Assembly (NCBI GenBank): GCA_030067915.1
Contig: JASGCC010000178.1
Location: 1-64,000, forward strand
Length of the DNA: 64,000 bases
Source of the DNA: Hydractinia echinata
Taxonomy: Eukaryota; Cnidaria; Hydrozoa; Anthoathecata; Hydractiniidae
Direction of reading: 5' to 3'
Shown: positions 46,149 through 58,029 of the stretch, piece by piece
Layout of the letters: the number at the start of each line of letters is the position of its first letter
How positions within the stretch are numbered: the first letter of the stretch is position 1
Translations under genes and position numbers: made by a program
The notes under the pieces: model-generated
Told to the model about the DNA's origin: nothing
Seen by the model: only the letters and a program-made list of their open reading frames with translations
Database searches by the model: none

Positions 46149-46191
46149 GTAACAACTCTGAGTTTCATGTTTTTAACAATCATCAGGTTAC
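46149..46191 (-). ncRNA. Hammerhead ribozyme (type I), mini-PLE left copy
   Basis: Helix I GUAAC/GUUAC, CUGAUGA, stem II UGUU-AAA-AACA, GAAA, stem III closed by AC/GU, cleavage after UU. All core residues are present. Confidence 0.75.
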
Positions 46192-46443
46192 AACTATTGG
46201 TTACACTAAACACATGTTCTTATATACAGCCTCATAATACAATAGGGAATACAAATATGTAGCCTATTTTAAATTTCCTATAATAAATTTATTCCTATGA
46301 CGACATCTTGAAAGTAACTCAGTGCGTTTAGTAAGGAGTCCTTTGGGTTCAGCACGGATAATGCATGGACCATCGCTACAAGGGCATTCCCTTACAGATG
46401 TGGAACGAGAAGATGCGACCTTTGTCTCTCTGAAAAAGTGTGC

Positions 46444-46486
46444 ATGACCTGATGATTGTTAAAAACATGAAACTCAGAGTTGTTAC
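46444..46486 (+). ncRNA. Hammerhead ribozyme-like, mini-PLE right copy
   Basis: Same core and stems II/III as the left copy, but the upstream helix I strand is AUGAC instead of GUAAC, so helix I has a G-U pair and a mismatch. It lies at the junction with coding sequence. Confidence 0.6.
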
Positions 46487-46574
46487 ACAGTTGTAATTTG
46501 TTGCTTGTTCTCCCACTTTATAAACGCTCTGTTTGCGCATTGAGCACTCTGGAACAGCAAGAACCTCACTACGT

Positions 46575-46711
<137 letters not shown>

Positions 46712-46980
46712 TGTCTCAAGTGCTAATTAAACTTTTTCTACACCACTAGCTTGACTTTCTGAGTTACAAAAGTCTAGAATTAACAGCTCCTTCAAAACAG
46801 TCTGAAAAACGGTCATCTTTTCCAATCAGTTTTGTGGCTTATAATATCTGCATCCTAACGCAAGAGAATACTAGCTAAACTGCTTTTCTAATTAAGCTAC
46901 TCTTTTGTACAGAGGCAGGATTTGCACCCACAACTATTTAGCTAAGTAATTTGAAGTGATCTAAGAACTACATGAAGAGT

Positions 46981-47036
46981 TTATAGCTAGCTAGCTAGCT
47001 AATATATAATTATGACTAAGCTAGCTAGCTAGCTAT
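46981..47036. repeat. AGCT-rich inverted repeat
   Basis: TATAGCTAGCTAGCTAGCTA, a short AT spacer, then its complement TAGCTAGCTAGCTATA. GCTAGC runs are also frequent near 9390-9620, 34915 and 45624. Confidence 0.85.
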
Positions 47037-47173
47037 AGCGAAGTTAGGAAAGTTCAAATAAACAGAATAAATAAATAATATGACAAACCTTGTTTTTTCT
47101 GTGTAATCACAAACACCTTGATAGCCAAATATACAACCAACCATTTCTGTCAACACAAAAAGACATTTGTAAA

Positions 47174-47297
47174 AATGGCGGCACCTTCCTGTCTTCTTCA
47201 CAACTTGAAACGACAAAAAACACGTCAGATAGCAAAACGGTAGAAGATTATGATAAAACGCCGTATACCCGTGTTTTAATCGAAATAATTGGAGACT
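47174..47297 (+). CDS. Possible first exon, unknown gene
   Basis: An open frame reading SKTVEDYDKTPYTRVLIEII ends at a consensus donor (GACT followed by GTAAGTTG). A short upstream purine-rich leader contains ATGGCGGC in another frame. No partner exon was found. Confidence 0.2.
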
Positions 47298-47785
47298 GTA
47301 AGTTGCCCGAGTAGATGGAATGCTTTTTATCTCATCATTTAGAAGCATGCTGCAAAGTTTTGGACCTCGGTTTGATGTTTGATATTGAAAATTTTGTTAT
47401 ATTAGGTATGATTTTTGGCCGAAAAAAATTATTACCTGAAAATCTAGTTGGATATTTATGTTGAACTTTCTTAAATAGTCTGGTCCAATTAAATTTTCAA
47501 TCTTATACATGAAAATAAGGACTTGAAAAATGTTTAGCTGACATACATTAAGAATACCCAGTTGTTTTAGCAGTGGTCTAGAATGGGAACATTTGTTCTG
47601 CCGTAATATAATCCTACTGCCATTTTGTTGCTGAATGTGCAGTTTTTTTTAATCTTGTTATATTAGTGCTACCCCAAGCAACGTTTTCATAATTTAAATA
47701 GCAGTGTATAAAGGAAAAATGTATGCTTCTTAAGCAGTTTTTATTTAAAACGAAACTGACTTTATATAAGATTCCTAAGCTTTTA

Positions 47786-48182
47786 GGGGCTGTTCATATG
47801 GGAAATACTTCCTCGGGAACCGGGTAAATGTTTCAGCATGATATCAGATCGAGATCTCGGGTTGTTTATATGAGAAAAACCTTTTACCCGCCTACCGAGA
47901 TCTCGGGTGCGCATGATCGAGATCTCGGTAAGCAGGTAATGCATTTTCTCATATGAACAGAAGTTTCCTCGGTAGGCGAGATAAATTTATGTCGATTCGG
48001 CATAATTTTTAAAAATAAACAATAGATTCTTATCACAATAAACAATAAAAACTTATCACATGGTATTTTCTCACCCGAGGAAAAATTTTCTCGCTCATGC
48101 CATATGAACAGAAAGTAAAAATTATATCGTGCTGAAATATTTCCCCGCTAACCGAGGAAATATTTCCCATATGAACAGCCCC
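47786..48182. mobile_element. 397-bp MITE (PIF/Harbinger-type)
   Basis: TIRs of about 58 bp starting GGGGCTGTTCATATGGGAAA, flanked on both sides by TTA. The interior has further inverted copies of CCGAGATCTCGG and CTCATATGAACAG. No coding capacity. Confidence 0.9.
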
Positions 48183-48185
48183 TTA

Positions 48186-50160
48186 GAAACCTTGTTTTCA
48201 ACTAATTTAATATGTTCTCTCCAAGTTAAATTTTCGTCCAGGAGAACCCTAAGAAACTTTCATCGAATATTGTTTTCTTATGCTTACGCGATCGATAACT
48301 AATTCAAGTAACCTAAGAGGGATGTCATATTTTTTACTAAGTTTGTGAAAAAGGTATATCTAGTTTTTGAAGTTTTGAGGGATAATTTATTCGCTTTTAA
48401 CCAATCAGTCAATTCGGTGTTAGTAATTTCAAAAAGGACGTTTATATCTTTATGAGTAAAGAATAAATTTGTATCATCAGCAAATAAAATTGAATTTAAG
48501 ACACTAGATGCTCTAAATATATCATTGATATAAATAAGAAACAACAGTGGTCCTAAAATTGACCCTTGAGGTACTCCACATGTTATTAATCTGCAGTTAG
48601 TATTTCCTTCGTCATAAGAAATAAATTGTTTTCTTTCGAAGAGGTAGTTCTTCAACCATGCGAGACATGTAGTAATATTTTAGTTTTTCTAATAGAATCA
48701 TATGGTTGACTGTATCGAATGCCTTGCTGAGATCAATAAAGACTCCAATTGTAAATTTATTCTCATCGAAGGCTTGAAATATCTCTTGACTCAACTGAAT
48801 GATTGCGTGATCAGTTGAATGACCTGCTTGAAATCCAAATTGCTTATTATACAAAATGTTGTTATTTTTCAAGAAAGAGTAAACTCTGTTGTACACGATT
48901 CTCTCCAAAATCTTCGAGAAGCAGGGCAGTATTGAAATTGGTCTGTAATTAGATACTTTATAAACATCTCCTGCTTTAAAGACTGGGACAACTCTAGCTA
49001 TTTTTAACTTTTTGGGAACAATACTGTAATTAGAGATGAATTAAATATATGCAGTAGTGGAGATTTTAGTTCATTGAAACAGCCCTTTAAGACATTAGTG
49101 CTGATTTGATCAAAACCAAGACTTTGTTGATTTGCATAGAATGAAATGCTGCCTCTAGTTCCTCCTCACTTAGCTCTTTTCCTCCATTTCATTATCATGA
49201 TATGACAAATACGATTTGAAGGATTGTGCACTGTGACCTATTTCTGATGCCAGGGTTGGCCCTACTTTAGTAAAGAAATTGTTAAGTTCTTCAGCTATCA
49301 AATGTTCTTTCATCGTCTCATTTTAGTCGTTTACAAGTTTTGACGGAAAGTTATTACTTCTAATTTTCATTTTACCAATCACTTCCTTGATTATATTGCA
49401 TGTTTTTCTTGCATTATGTTTGTATTTATTAATTTATTCATTGAAATATATTTTTGTATTTTGTATGGGATTTAAGAACGTTTTGGTCTTAATAAATTTA
49501 ATTTCTTCTGGAAATGCTGGATCATAATTTTCCTAAAAATATTTCAGAAAGCTATCATATGCATCATTCGTCGTCCCATTTTACCTTAGCCAATAAATTC
49601 TTAAATAATGTTATTGTAGTTTCATTTATTTTTCGTTTTTTTTTTACATGGTTTGACTGTTTATCAAAGTTTGTATTGGACGTTATAAAGATTGCAAAAT
49701 GATCAGAAATATCTGTTTTGACAATACCCGAATACAATTTTTTGTCGCAAAATGAATATGTTATGATGTGATCAATTACTGTAGCGTTTTGTTTAGTTAC
49801 CCGGGTTGGTTTATTTATGAGAGGAATATACGCACTCTGAAATATAAGGTTAAAAAAACACTGGATGTTTTTGTTTGTTTCGTAATCAAGTGTGTTGAGG
49901 AAAGATCCACCACGCGGTATACTGCTTTGTTGGTGTTTTTAGTGTTCATTATAATAGGTTCAATTAACGTTTTAAAATTATCAATTGATTCTGCAGGTTG
50001 CCTGTATATTACGCTCACAATGATGTTCTTTGTTGTTTGTTTAATATTTCTATACTTAATCGCAATCGTTATTATTTACACAATGCTTTATTATCAGATC
50101 CTTATATTTAAAATTTTTCCAGGGGCAAATCTGTATTCTTTTGCTCTATGTAGGTAGTTG
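48186..50160 (-). pseudogene. CR1/Jockey-type LINE ORF2 (endonuclease plus RT), decayed
   Basis: Transcription order from high coordinates: the APE-type endonuclease end (IIVSVIYRQPAESIDNF; NTLDYETNKNIQCFFN; AYIPLINKPTRVT; ATVIDHIITYSF; KTDISDHFAIF, with the catalytic DH and SDH motifs); a linker (ELNNFFTKVGPTLASEIG); and the RT (SNYRPISILPCFSKILERI, FGFQAGHSTDHAI, GVFIDLSKAFDT, CGVPQGSILGPLLFLIYIND, ILFADDTNLFF with the ADD pair). Frameshifts occur near 49900, 49080 and 48650. The endonuclease nicks DNA, and the RT copies RNA at the nick. The 5' end of the protein is missing beyond 50160. The MITE lies just past the visible 3' end. Confidence 0.88.
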
Positions 50161-50874
50161 CATTTAGCCATGCATGCATGATATCAGACACTTGCCGACG
50201 GGAATGTTATTTGAAATTAGCCGTACGGCATCATTTGTCAACCAGGTGAAAACAACCAAATCTCTCTAAACTATTGTTCTTCTTTTCCCCTTGTATTTGA
50301 CAGAGTAAAGTGAAAAAAATAAACAATTTAAAAACCGACAATATATTGTAGAGAATAATTATATTTAGTTACAAAATAATTGTCACTATAATTACAGCCT
50401 TTTGTGCAACATCACATAAAAAATACTTCTTCCGACAATGTCTTCCCGTTGTTAATAGTCAAAAATAAATTTCGGAACATTGAGGATTTCCGTACTACAA
50501 ATCAGTCTCTTCAAAGAAAAGACATGATTTACTGAATGAGTTGGAGCGTGGAATTTTAATTTTGCCCAGACTAACCTGAAACATGGTCAAAATTGTAATA
50601 TTATGTGGCTAGTGTGGCCATGATATAAATCAGCGTGCTCAATTTAAGAAAGAGTCAACTATGTTCTCATCACAACAAGCTTGCTTTCTGTGCGTTTATT
50701 CTAAGCTCACTGCTCGTAGCGGTAAGAATTTGGATATTATTTATTTGTTTTTATGTATTGGTTTGTATTTCATATGTAATCATCATCATATCATATTCGT
50801 TATAAATCTTACAACCTAATGTTCCTCGCAATAGTTCTCCACTTTGTTCTGTCCGCACGTAGTATTTCAAGATC

Positions 50875-51136
50875 TTTTATCATTACGTCATCATTTTTAT
50901 AGTTTATATCAAGTTCATTACCTTTCAATGTTTTTCTTATCATATTTAACCACGTATCTTTCGGGCTTTTTTAGGGGTTTAATAAATTCGTCAAGTGCTC
51001 TTCTAACAGGTGTTAGTTTCTCCAAACGTAATAAATGTCCTAGCCAACTTAAAGCACGTATCCTGACTATTTCACTCCATATTTTTTTTATTAAATTATT
51101 TACTTCATATCCTAATTTCACTCCATACGTAATCAT
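50875..51136 (-). pseudogene. LINE ORF2 C-terminal fragment
   Basis: VRIRALSWLGHLLRLEKLTP then VRRALDEFIKPLKKPE. The R-L-x-W-L-G-H-x-x-R motif marks the C-terminus of several LINE clades. A different family from the LINE at 48-50 kb. Confidence 0.65.
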
Positions 51137-51214
51137 GTCAGTAAAAAGTGAGTTCTCGTTTTTTTGTTTATCCAGCTACGTTTTAGTTTTAAGTATAAAC
51201 CTCATACTTTGAAA

Positions 51215-53529
51215 CTTGATAGGAAAAAAGATAACATGGTATTTGTAATCACTTCAAAAGTTTTTTTTTATCCTCTTAAACATATTGAGTCAAATCAGGT
51301 TAGCTAGTTACCTATTGATACGTAATCATTAACTAGCTAATCAACTTAATTTATTTCGTAATAAACCTTTTATTAAATTATAATACTTACATAATTATTT
51401 AATAAGTACGAATGATTATCAAACGCTCTTCTGTTTTTTATTGTCGAAAACCGGGTTTATTGCATACAGTCAAAAATTCCTAACGGAGAAGAATTGCTAA
51501 TTGTGATAGGATAAGTCGGAGTTTCCGATAATAATATTGTAGTATAAAAGAAGAAATTTTAAAAATGCAACTACTTTACATGGGGATCTGATTCTTTCTC
51601 CATAAGGAAGCGACTAACTGTTGGAACAAAACAACATCTTCAACAAATAAGGCAACAACGATGCAAAGCTGTCTTCTGTTGAAAACAAAAGAAGAAGGGA
51701 TTGCTGGCTGTTTGTAACCTGATTTGAGTAAGTTAAAACGTTTAAGTCATAAAACACAAGAAAAGCTAAGCAGTTTTGACAGTCTTACTGTTTCTAAAAC
51801 TTATCCAACACACTGTTAACGTCGAGTACAAAAATTTCGAAACTAATTAGTACAACAATGTAAATAAATTTCTGCATATTTATAACATAAACATTATATC
51901 TTTGCAGCTTTGAAATTTCTTTAATCGTTTAAATATCTTACGTTTTCTTTCTACCGTAGTTTGCTACGAATAAATTTTATAACCGTAGCTAAATAACATT
52001 ACAAGTGACAGATATTTTCTTCTTTTGCATGACTTTTCGTTTTATTTTTTTTTTTTGAAAAAGACGCTTTGTTGATAAACCACGTTTCGTCCACCGCTAA
52101 CACGCCGCATTTTTTTTAAATATTTGGGCCTTCATTAACGTAGTTACATCCCCTACAATTAAACCTTAACATTTTATCTACACTGTCGTGCGTTCGGTAA
52201 TCATCACAAGTAAAAAATAGTAGCTATTTTGAGTGTTGAAATCAAAACGAAACAAGATATCTGTAGAGCTATGAAGCTGTGGAACCAATGTTATAACGAA
52301 GCTGGGGAATTTTGTTACTCTAAGATACATGAAGCCTATTTCTAATCACCGACGTATCGCAAAGTAATAAAGTAACTCAAGTCTCGCTTGCCTAGCATTT
52401 GCACCGCGTGATGCTAGGCTAACTACTTAAAATCGTTCCTTATTACCTTTCACAAACTAAAAATATAATAAAAAGTTACATCATTTTTGAGTAAATAAGG
52501 TTTCTAATAATAGTTGTACCAGTAAAAGCATGTTTTAATAAAACAAAAATCCCTGCATAAGAGCTAGTTTAGTTAGTTAGTTTTTGGCTGCAGTATAATT
52601 TACTTCATACAACAGTGAAAAAATGGCGTCAGCTTCATCATAACAAATATGGCGGCTGTTACTGTATAATTAGCCGTATAGTGTATAATTAGCCGATTCA
52701 ATTAATGAATGCTCTTGAGACGACTATCTATACTATTACAGGCTAATTATCAGTTCTTCCTGACTTTTAACTTTCTTCTTCTATATAGTCTGCATTTTAT
52801 TATCTTTCGATTTTTCAGATTGTATACACAAGCGTGGAAATCCAGTCAAAACATAAACATTGAAACTCGTTTATATCACTAGCATAAAATATTTTATTCT
52901 GTTGCTGTGTAGCTAACACAATAAATTATGCTGTATGGAAAGAGACTTTGCTAGGCAGAGTAATATAGCTAACATTTGCAGCATTACTATTACAAAAACT
53001 ATGTCTTCTTGTTACTTTCTTCTTGTGGCTAGTTTCAGTTGGTAAAGGTAACACGAGAACAAATAATAACGCTGATTAGCTCAAAATGCACTTGTACCAA
53101 ACTAAATGGAAGACTTGGGAGAACACAAAATAGCTAGCTAGTTGTCTGTCTATGGCTATTTACTGACATAGACTACGTTAGCTGGCCTGCTATATACATT
53201 AGTTATAGCCAAAATAATAAAAATGAAATTTTCTAAGATTTACATGGATGTGTTTTATTACCATATATATATAAACAAAATATACCAAGTATTTACAAGA
53301 CAAAAGTATTAAAAAGATAACTTTTAAAATGTCAGATTAAACATCAATTTTACTAACCGCGTCCGAGACACGCATATTTTCACTTAAATTCCAGAAGATC
53401 ACGATTTTTTGCGAGAATAAACAATACATCACGCTAACACTCTTCTAACAACCTTTCAAAGGGACGACGTCATGCATTGAAATCTTATAGTAATGATCAG
53501 TTTTTTAATGAAAACGGAATAATCTTGCA
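51215..53529. other. No recognisable gene
   Basis: AT-rich. ATGGCGTCAGC at about 52623 and ATGGCGGC at 52650 could be first-exon starts but have no open frame. Confidence 0.4.
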
Positions 53530-53820
53530 ATGAGAACACAAGGTAAATGTATTTGGTTGGTGTTTGTTCATAAAACAATTGACAATAAAAAGGTTGATGT
53601 AGATTTCCTTGTAGAAGTCGATAACGATCTAAAAGCATTCATTGTCAATAAACAAGGCTAAGCCTGGAAAAATTCAACAGTGTACAAAACATACAAGGAA
53701 GGTACTCCAGCACGTCTTTTGCCAGTTCGGAAAAGTATTGTACGAAAAGCAAAAATCTTAATTAAGAAATTTGCCCAAGCTTGCCCTCATGGTATTTTTT
53801 CCAAGTTGACAACCTCGTAA
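53530..53820 (+). pseudogene. Small frame with one internal stop, unknown
   Basis: It starts MRTQGKCIWLVFVHKTIDNK and continues VDVDFLVEVDNDLKAFIVNK, has one TAA, then in the same frame reads WKNSTVYKTYKEGTPARLLP and VRKSIVRKAKILIKKFAQAC to a stop at 53820. Composition looks coding, but no family is recognised. It may be a gene fragment, or two exons of something not found. Confidence 0.3.
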
Positions 53821-54475
53821 CAATCAAATCCCCCTTTTTTCCCATAGATAGGTGGACATCACAAATATCTGGCGTTAGAGATACTTGGGCACGAAAAATA
53901 GGTTTGGTCAGTCAATCAGTTTTCTCGTTAGCGTGTGCATTTAAAATGTCTGTGTCTGCACTGATACAGGTTCTCAAGAAGCAATTTTTGTGTAATTGTT
54001 TATACACCACTGCACTAAAATGTCCTCTCTGTACTCTCTGTCTCCTCCCCGCTTCATCTGCGCTGTTTTATTTGGTGGTCTCTACAAGACACGAGCCGAT
54101 TTGCCAAAAATATAAGCCTGGCATCGAGTGCTATACACAAACCTGGTCGATCGATCGTTCGCCGGGACATTACATATTGCTCCGTATGCTATGCGTTAGC
54201 TTTATGATAATCATAAAAGGTTGATGGATTTTATGTTTTATGAATATCATTAAATACTCGGACAGGACATGTTGAAATTAATATGAATGTGCGTGTTGTT
54301 AGGAAAAAGAAATACTGTACTTTGTTCATTTTGCAACATTGGTGGGCATTGTCAAGTGGTGTTACATTGTCGTACACCAATTTCTTTTGTAATTTTTTTT
54401 CTTGATTTTTTTAGGTTAGTTACATATAAATTAACGCTACATTTTCAACGCAGAGAAGTACAATAAAGCAGAATC

Positions 54476-55489
54476 ATGGTAATATCATCACGTCTAATGA
54501 ACATGAGATTCTTCTTTTTTCTACTTGTCGTATTAATCGTTGTTATGAGAATCTTTCTGAATCGCCTTTTGAATGGCGGTATAGACATTTTCTATATAAG
54601 TGGGAGAACTGATACTAAGAATGACTGCGCAGGCTTCGTTAATCATTGGGTATGGAAAAATACAAGTCATAACATTGTACCTTTATTTGGATGCTCAAAA
54701 GATAACAGCACAAATGATAAAAAGACATTTAACGGTTCAAAATGTAACCAACGAGGTTACATATTTGCTGGGAACCACTATGGCGGAATTTACTATAATC
54801 CAAGCAACATACTTCAATTTGAATTAGGTTCCACAAAGTGTCATTTTAAGGTTTATCAAGATAGAGATAAAAACATATTTACCAAAAATAACTTGTGGAT
54901 ACACGTAGAAGGAGATTCAGTGATGAGAGATATTTATTATGACTTCAAGGAATACTTCACCAAAATGTATCGACCGAGAGTAAAAATACCACACAGTCAT
55001 TCTTTTTATATAAACGGAACATTGCTTTCATTTTCATCCAACCCCGGTACCTTTACGTTTCCATGCAAAGGTTTGAAAACATGGAAATTGTATACACAAG
55101 AATACAACAGGTCTTATCCTGACGTATGGATATATAACACTGGATTACATGACATTGCTGTTTTTAACACAACCAACAACACATATGTACAAAAAATGAG
55201 ATGTTTGAATACTTTTGTTGATAACAGAACGCTGGCCATATTCAGGCTGACAACACCCACTGGAAAGAACCTTGACCATAGACCAGTAAAATACAGAGTA
55301 GCTGAACTAAATAAAATTGCGCTTAATGAATTGGATACTCGCCTTTGGAACATATTTGATGCATATTACTTATTGTATAATAGAAGAAATGAACTTCGTG
55401 TAGATGGCATGCACTATAGTGGCGTTGGTAGTAAATGGATGACGAATATGTTACTTGATATAATCCAAAAACGATTGCACTTGAAGTAA
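54476..55489 (+). CDS. Membrane-anchored SGNH/PC-esterase-like protein (intronless)
   Basis: 337 codons, uninterrupted. A short cytoplasmic start is followed by a membrane span at residues 11-32 (FFFFLLVVLIVV core), predicting a type II protein with a lumenal or extracellular domain that is rich in N-glycosylation sites. The domain shows the catalytic GDS block (HVEGDSVMRD, Ser148), a TGLHD block (residues 222-226), and a C-terminal DGMH block (Asp310, His313). This GDS...DxxH layout is that of PC-esterase/TBL/CASD1/NXPE-like acyl-transferring esterases, which modify sugars. Substrate is unknown. Six or so Cys suggest disulfides. The first ATG gives the signal anchor and follows a TATAAATT at about 54426; a second Met lies 8 codons later. 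The single exon amid intron-rich DNA suggests retrocopy origin or a family habit. No close neighbour gene. Confidence 0.85.
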   Translation: MVISSRLMNMRFFFFLLVVLIVVMRIFLNRLLNGGIDIFYISGRTDTKNDCAGFVNHWVWKNTSHNIVPLFGCSKDNSTNDKKTFNGSKCNQRGYIFAGNHYGGIYYNPSNILQFELGSTKCHFKVYQDRDKNIFTKNNLWIHVEGDSVMRDIYYDFKEYFTKMYRPRVKIPHSHSFYINGTLLSFSSNPGTFTFPCKGLKTWKLYTQEYNRSYPDVWIYNTGLHDIAVFNTTNNTYVQKMRCLNTFVDNRTLAIFRLTTPTGKNLDHRPVKYRVAELNKIALNELDTRLWNIFDAYYLLYNRRNELRVDGMHYSGVGSKWMTNMLLDIIQKRLHLK

Positions 55490-56044
55490 AAATTTGTGAG
55501 AGAAACAACTACGGTGCAAACATGTTTTACATTTATTTTTTATATTCACATTTTGCAACTTTATTCAACCTCCCACATAATATTTTAATGTTATATTTAC
55601 CAATATAGTTATTTTTTGTCGCTTTTTTATTTTTTTCCTTGTATTTCCAAACGTTTATTTCAAAGAAATAACGGAAACATAAAAATATATCTTTGTCCTT
55701 TTCTCCTTGTTCATTTTGTAGGGTTTTTTTCTCCACCGTGTAATCCGAAATTTTCTAACTGTTACCCGACATATTCGGTTTAAACAAATCTTCCTCTTTA
55801 AAGTAATTATGTTGCTTTGGATTGCGTTGTGGACGACATAATACAAAAAGAGGAAACAAATGTTAAGTACGTCCTATTTGTTAAGTTGAGTATAACACCT
55901 TGTGGCAAGAGAGAAAGAGCAGTATTCAATTGTTGAATTTATATTAGACACGCTACTAAAAGTGAAAGCGCATAATTTGACCACCTGCTGGCAGTGCTGA
56001 ATCCGAAAAGAAACTTTATTTCCTGAAAAAAATTAAAATTATAA
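55490..56044. other. 3' flank of the esterase gene; no gene
   Basis: AT-rich; no distinct feature. Confidence 0.4.
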
Positions 56045-56652
56045 TCTCTTATAATAATATAGAGTCTCTATATAATAATACAGTGTGTCTGTTGTCTGTA
56101 ACAGGCAGAGTGGATGTATTCATTTTCCTTTGAAGTTAGCCGAAAATGCATCTCTCAAATGTTAAATAACACTTATTTAACGACAATATTTTAATTGAAA
56201 TTAATGAAGTCATTACGGTGCACTTAAAAATTTGAGGCGAAATAACTTGGAAACGAAGTGGTGACGTAAGTCATTCTTTACCGCGTGGGTGACTGGAGAC
56301 CACCCGGGACCAATTTGGGTAAGTTTCCCAAACCTGGGGTCCCGAGTCCGTTTAGGAATGGACGGGTTGAAGACGTCACTAAAAATCCTTTAAACCCCAA
56401 TATCTCTGCAACCGTTTGTCAAAGATACATCCTATACATTTTTTGTTTTTTGGCGGGTGTTTGCTGGCGTCAGCAAAAATTTTAAACCCTTAAATCTTAG
56501 GCGTTCGTCAAAAACATATGATCTTATACATTATTTTGACCAGCGTTTCCAATCCACACATTACAGGCTGACGTCAGCAAAAAATCTAAATCAACCTATT
56601 TTTCCGTTATCCTTCTGCCTAATTGGATTTCTCGACGGGCTTTATTGACTAG
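56045..56652 (+). mobile_element. Non-autonomous Helitron-like element
   Basis: 5' end TCTCTATATAATAATACAGT at 56065 (with a partial duplicate at 56045) then GTGTGTCTGT. The body is shared with 35765-36113. The 3' end has a decayed hairpin (GGATTTCTCGAC) and CTAG at 56649-56652. Confidence 0.7.
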
Positions 56653-56835
56653 TCTCTATAATAATACGGAGCTTCTGTTTGTCTGTGTGTGTGTGACTTT
56701 AACAAAGTGGATTATATTCTTCAAATTTTCTTTGTAAAGTCTATAAAACAGCACCTAAAAATATGTTCTTTAATTTACCAAAAATTTAATCTTCTCTATA
56801 ATAATACGGAGAGTGTGTCTGTCTGTCTGTTAAAA
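56653..56835 (+). mobile_element. Two further Helitron-like 5' ends, head-to-tail
   Basis: TCTCTATAATAATACGGAGC starts directly after the preceding CTAG at 56653, and TCTCTATAATAATACGGAGA starts again at about 56793 with GTGTGTCTGTCTGTCTG. Right borders are not resolved. Confidence 0.65.
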
Positions 56836-58010
56836 TTTCTATAACCTTTAATATATCATAATTGTCAAAAGTACACGATGTTATATATGTTAAAAGGAAT
56901 TAGATAAAGATTTTTAATAAGGAATCCACTTCTTCCAAAACATCGCAAACACTGCAGCGCTTACCACCACATTCTACACTCTTAAGAAAGCACTCTGCAA
57001 GTTCGAGCGTGTGTTCTTAAGAACAATGTCTTTAAGCATAACGAGCGTTTTTTTCGGTAAAAGCGGGGAACAGCAATAGAAACTAAGATGGCGCCACCAT
57101 ATGCGGTTTGTTTATGGGGGACTTAGAGGAAAAGTTTCTGTAAACACAGACTTTAGATATATTGACGACAACTTTAGGATATGGCATATAACTTTAGTCT
57201 TGTGTCTTTATTTTCGTGGTTTGAAGAGATAAAAAAAGAGAAAAATTAAACACAATTACTTATCACCATATTTTGATTATGAATTTACGAATCCCTCTTA
57301 GATTTCTCCAAGTCTCTAAAATAATCTCTCGATAACTGCGATAAATTGAGTTATTTGATGATAATCCTACTTATGAGGAGATTCGATAGGACGCCCGAAA
57401 AATAGTACATTTTTCCTCCGTCCCTTTATGTTCTCAGCCAGTTCGTATGCAACTTCTACCAAATCGACCAAAATTTGGATAAATTAAAAATCAGTACAAA
57501 TCGTTGTGAAACCAGCCTGACTCAGGGTCATTTCTTCACGCTGTCTCTGATATCTAAACTCAAAAAAATGTCCTGGGAACGAGGTTGTGCCTGTTGCGTT
57601 TTAATTCTTCATTATCAATCTTTTACAAAGGCAATTCAGTCCCTTGTTGCAAGTGAAAGATACACAATTAAAAATAAGGTCTTTTAATCAATACATTTAA
57701 AAAAAAAAATACCTCTTTTAAATTTGATTTTGATCATTTCTTGCCTAATCTTTCTTAAGTATCATCTAGGAACAGAATAAACAACAATAGTGTAGTACTC
57801 GAGATTTAATTGATAACACAACAATTCGTTACAATAACATACTCTGGTCTGATCCTAGCGAAGGACTTCGCCCTTTTTCCAGCGGGTTGACTTTGTGCCC
57901 TGGATGAAAACCTGTCTCTCCCTTGATTCAAAATAGGAGGACTGATACAGTATTTTGACAGGACGAAAACCGTAGGTTACTCTCACAGCCTGTGTCGCAA
58001 AATAAATTTA
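56836..58010. other. No recognisable gene
   Basis: Fragments of widespread short motifs (for example GGGAACGAGGTTG at about 57575, related to 58151 and 60631). Confidence 0.35.
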
Positions 58011-58029
58011 ACTAGCTCATTTCCCGTGG

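Noticed and set aside
49768..50157. 129-codon hydrophobic plus-strand frame
   Set aside because: Antisense shadow of the LINE endonuclease on the minus strand.
53781..54224. 147-codon plus-strand frame with Cys clusters
   Set aside because: Composition and the overlapping frame at 53530-53820 do not support a protein; no recognisable domain.
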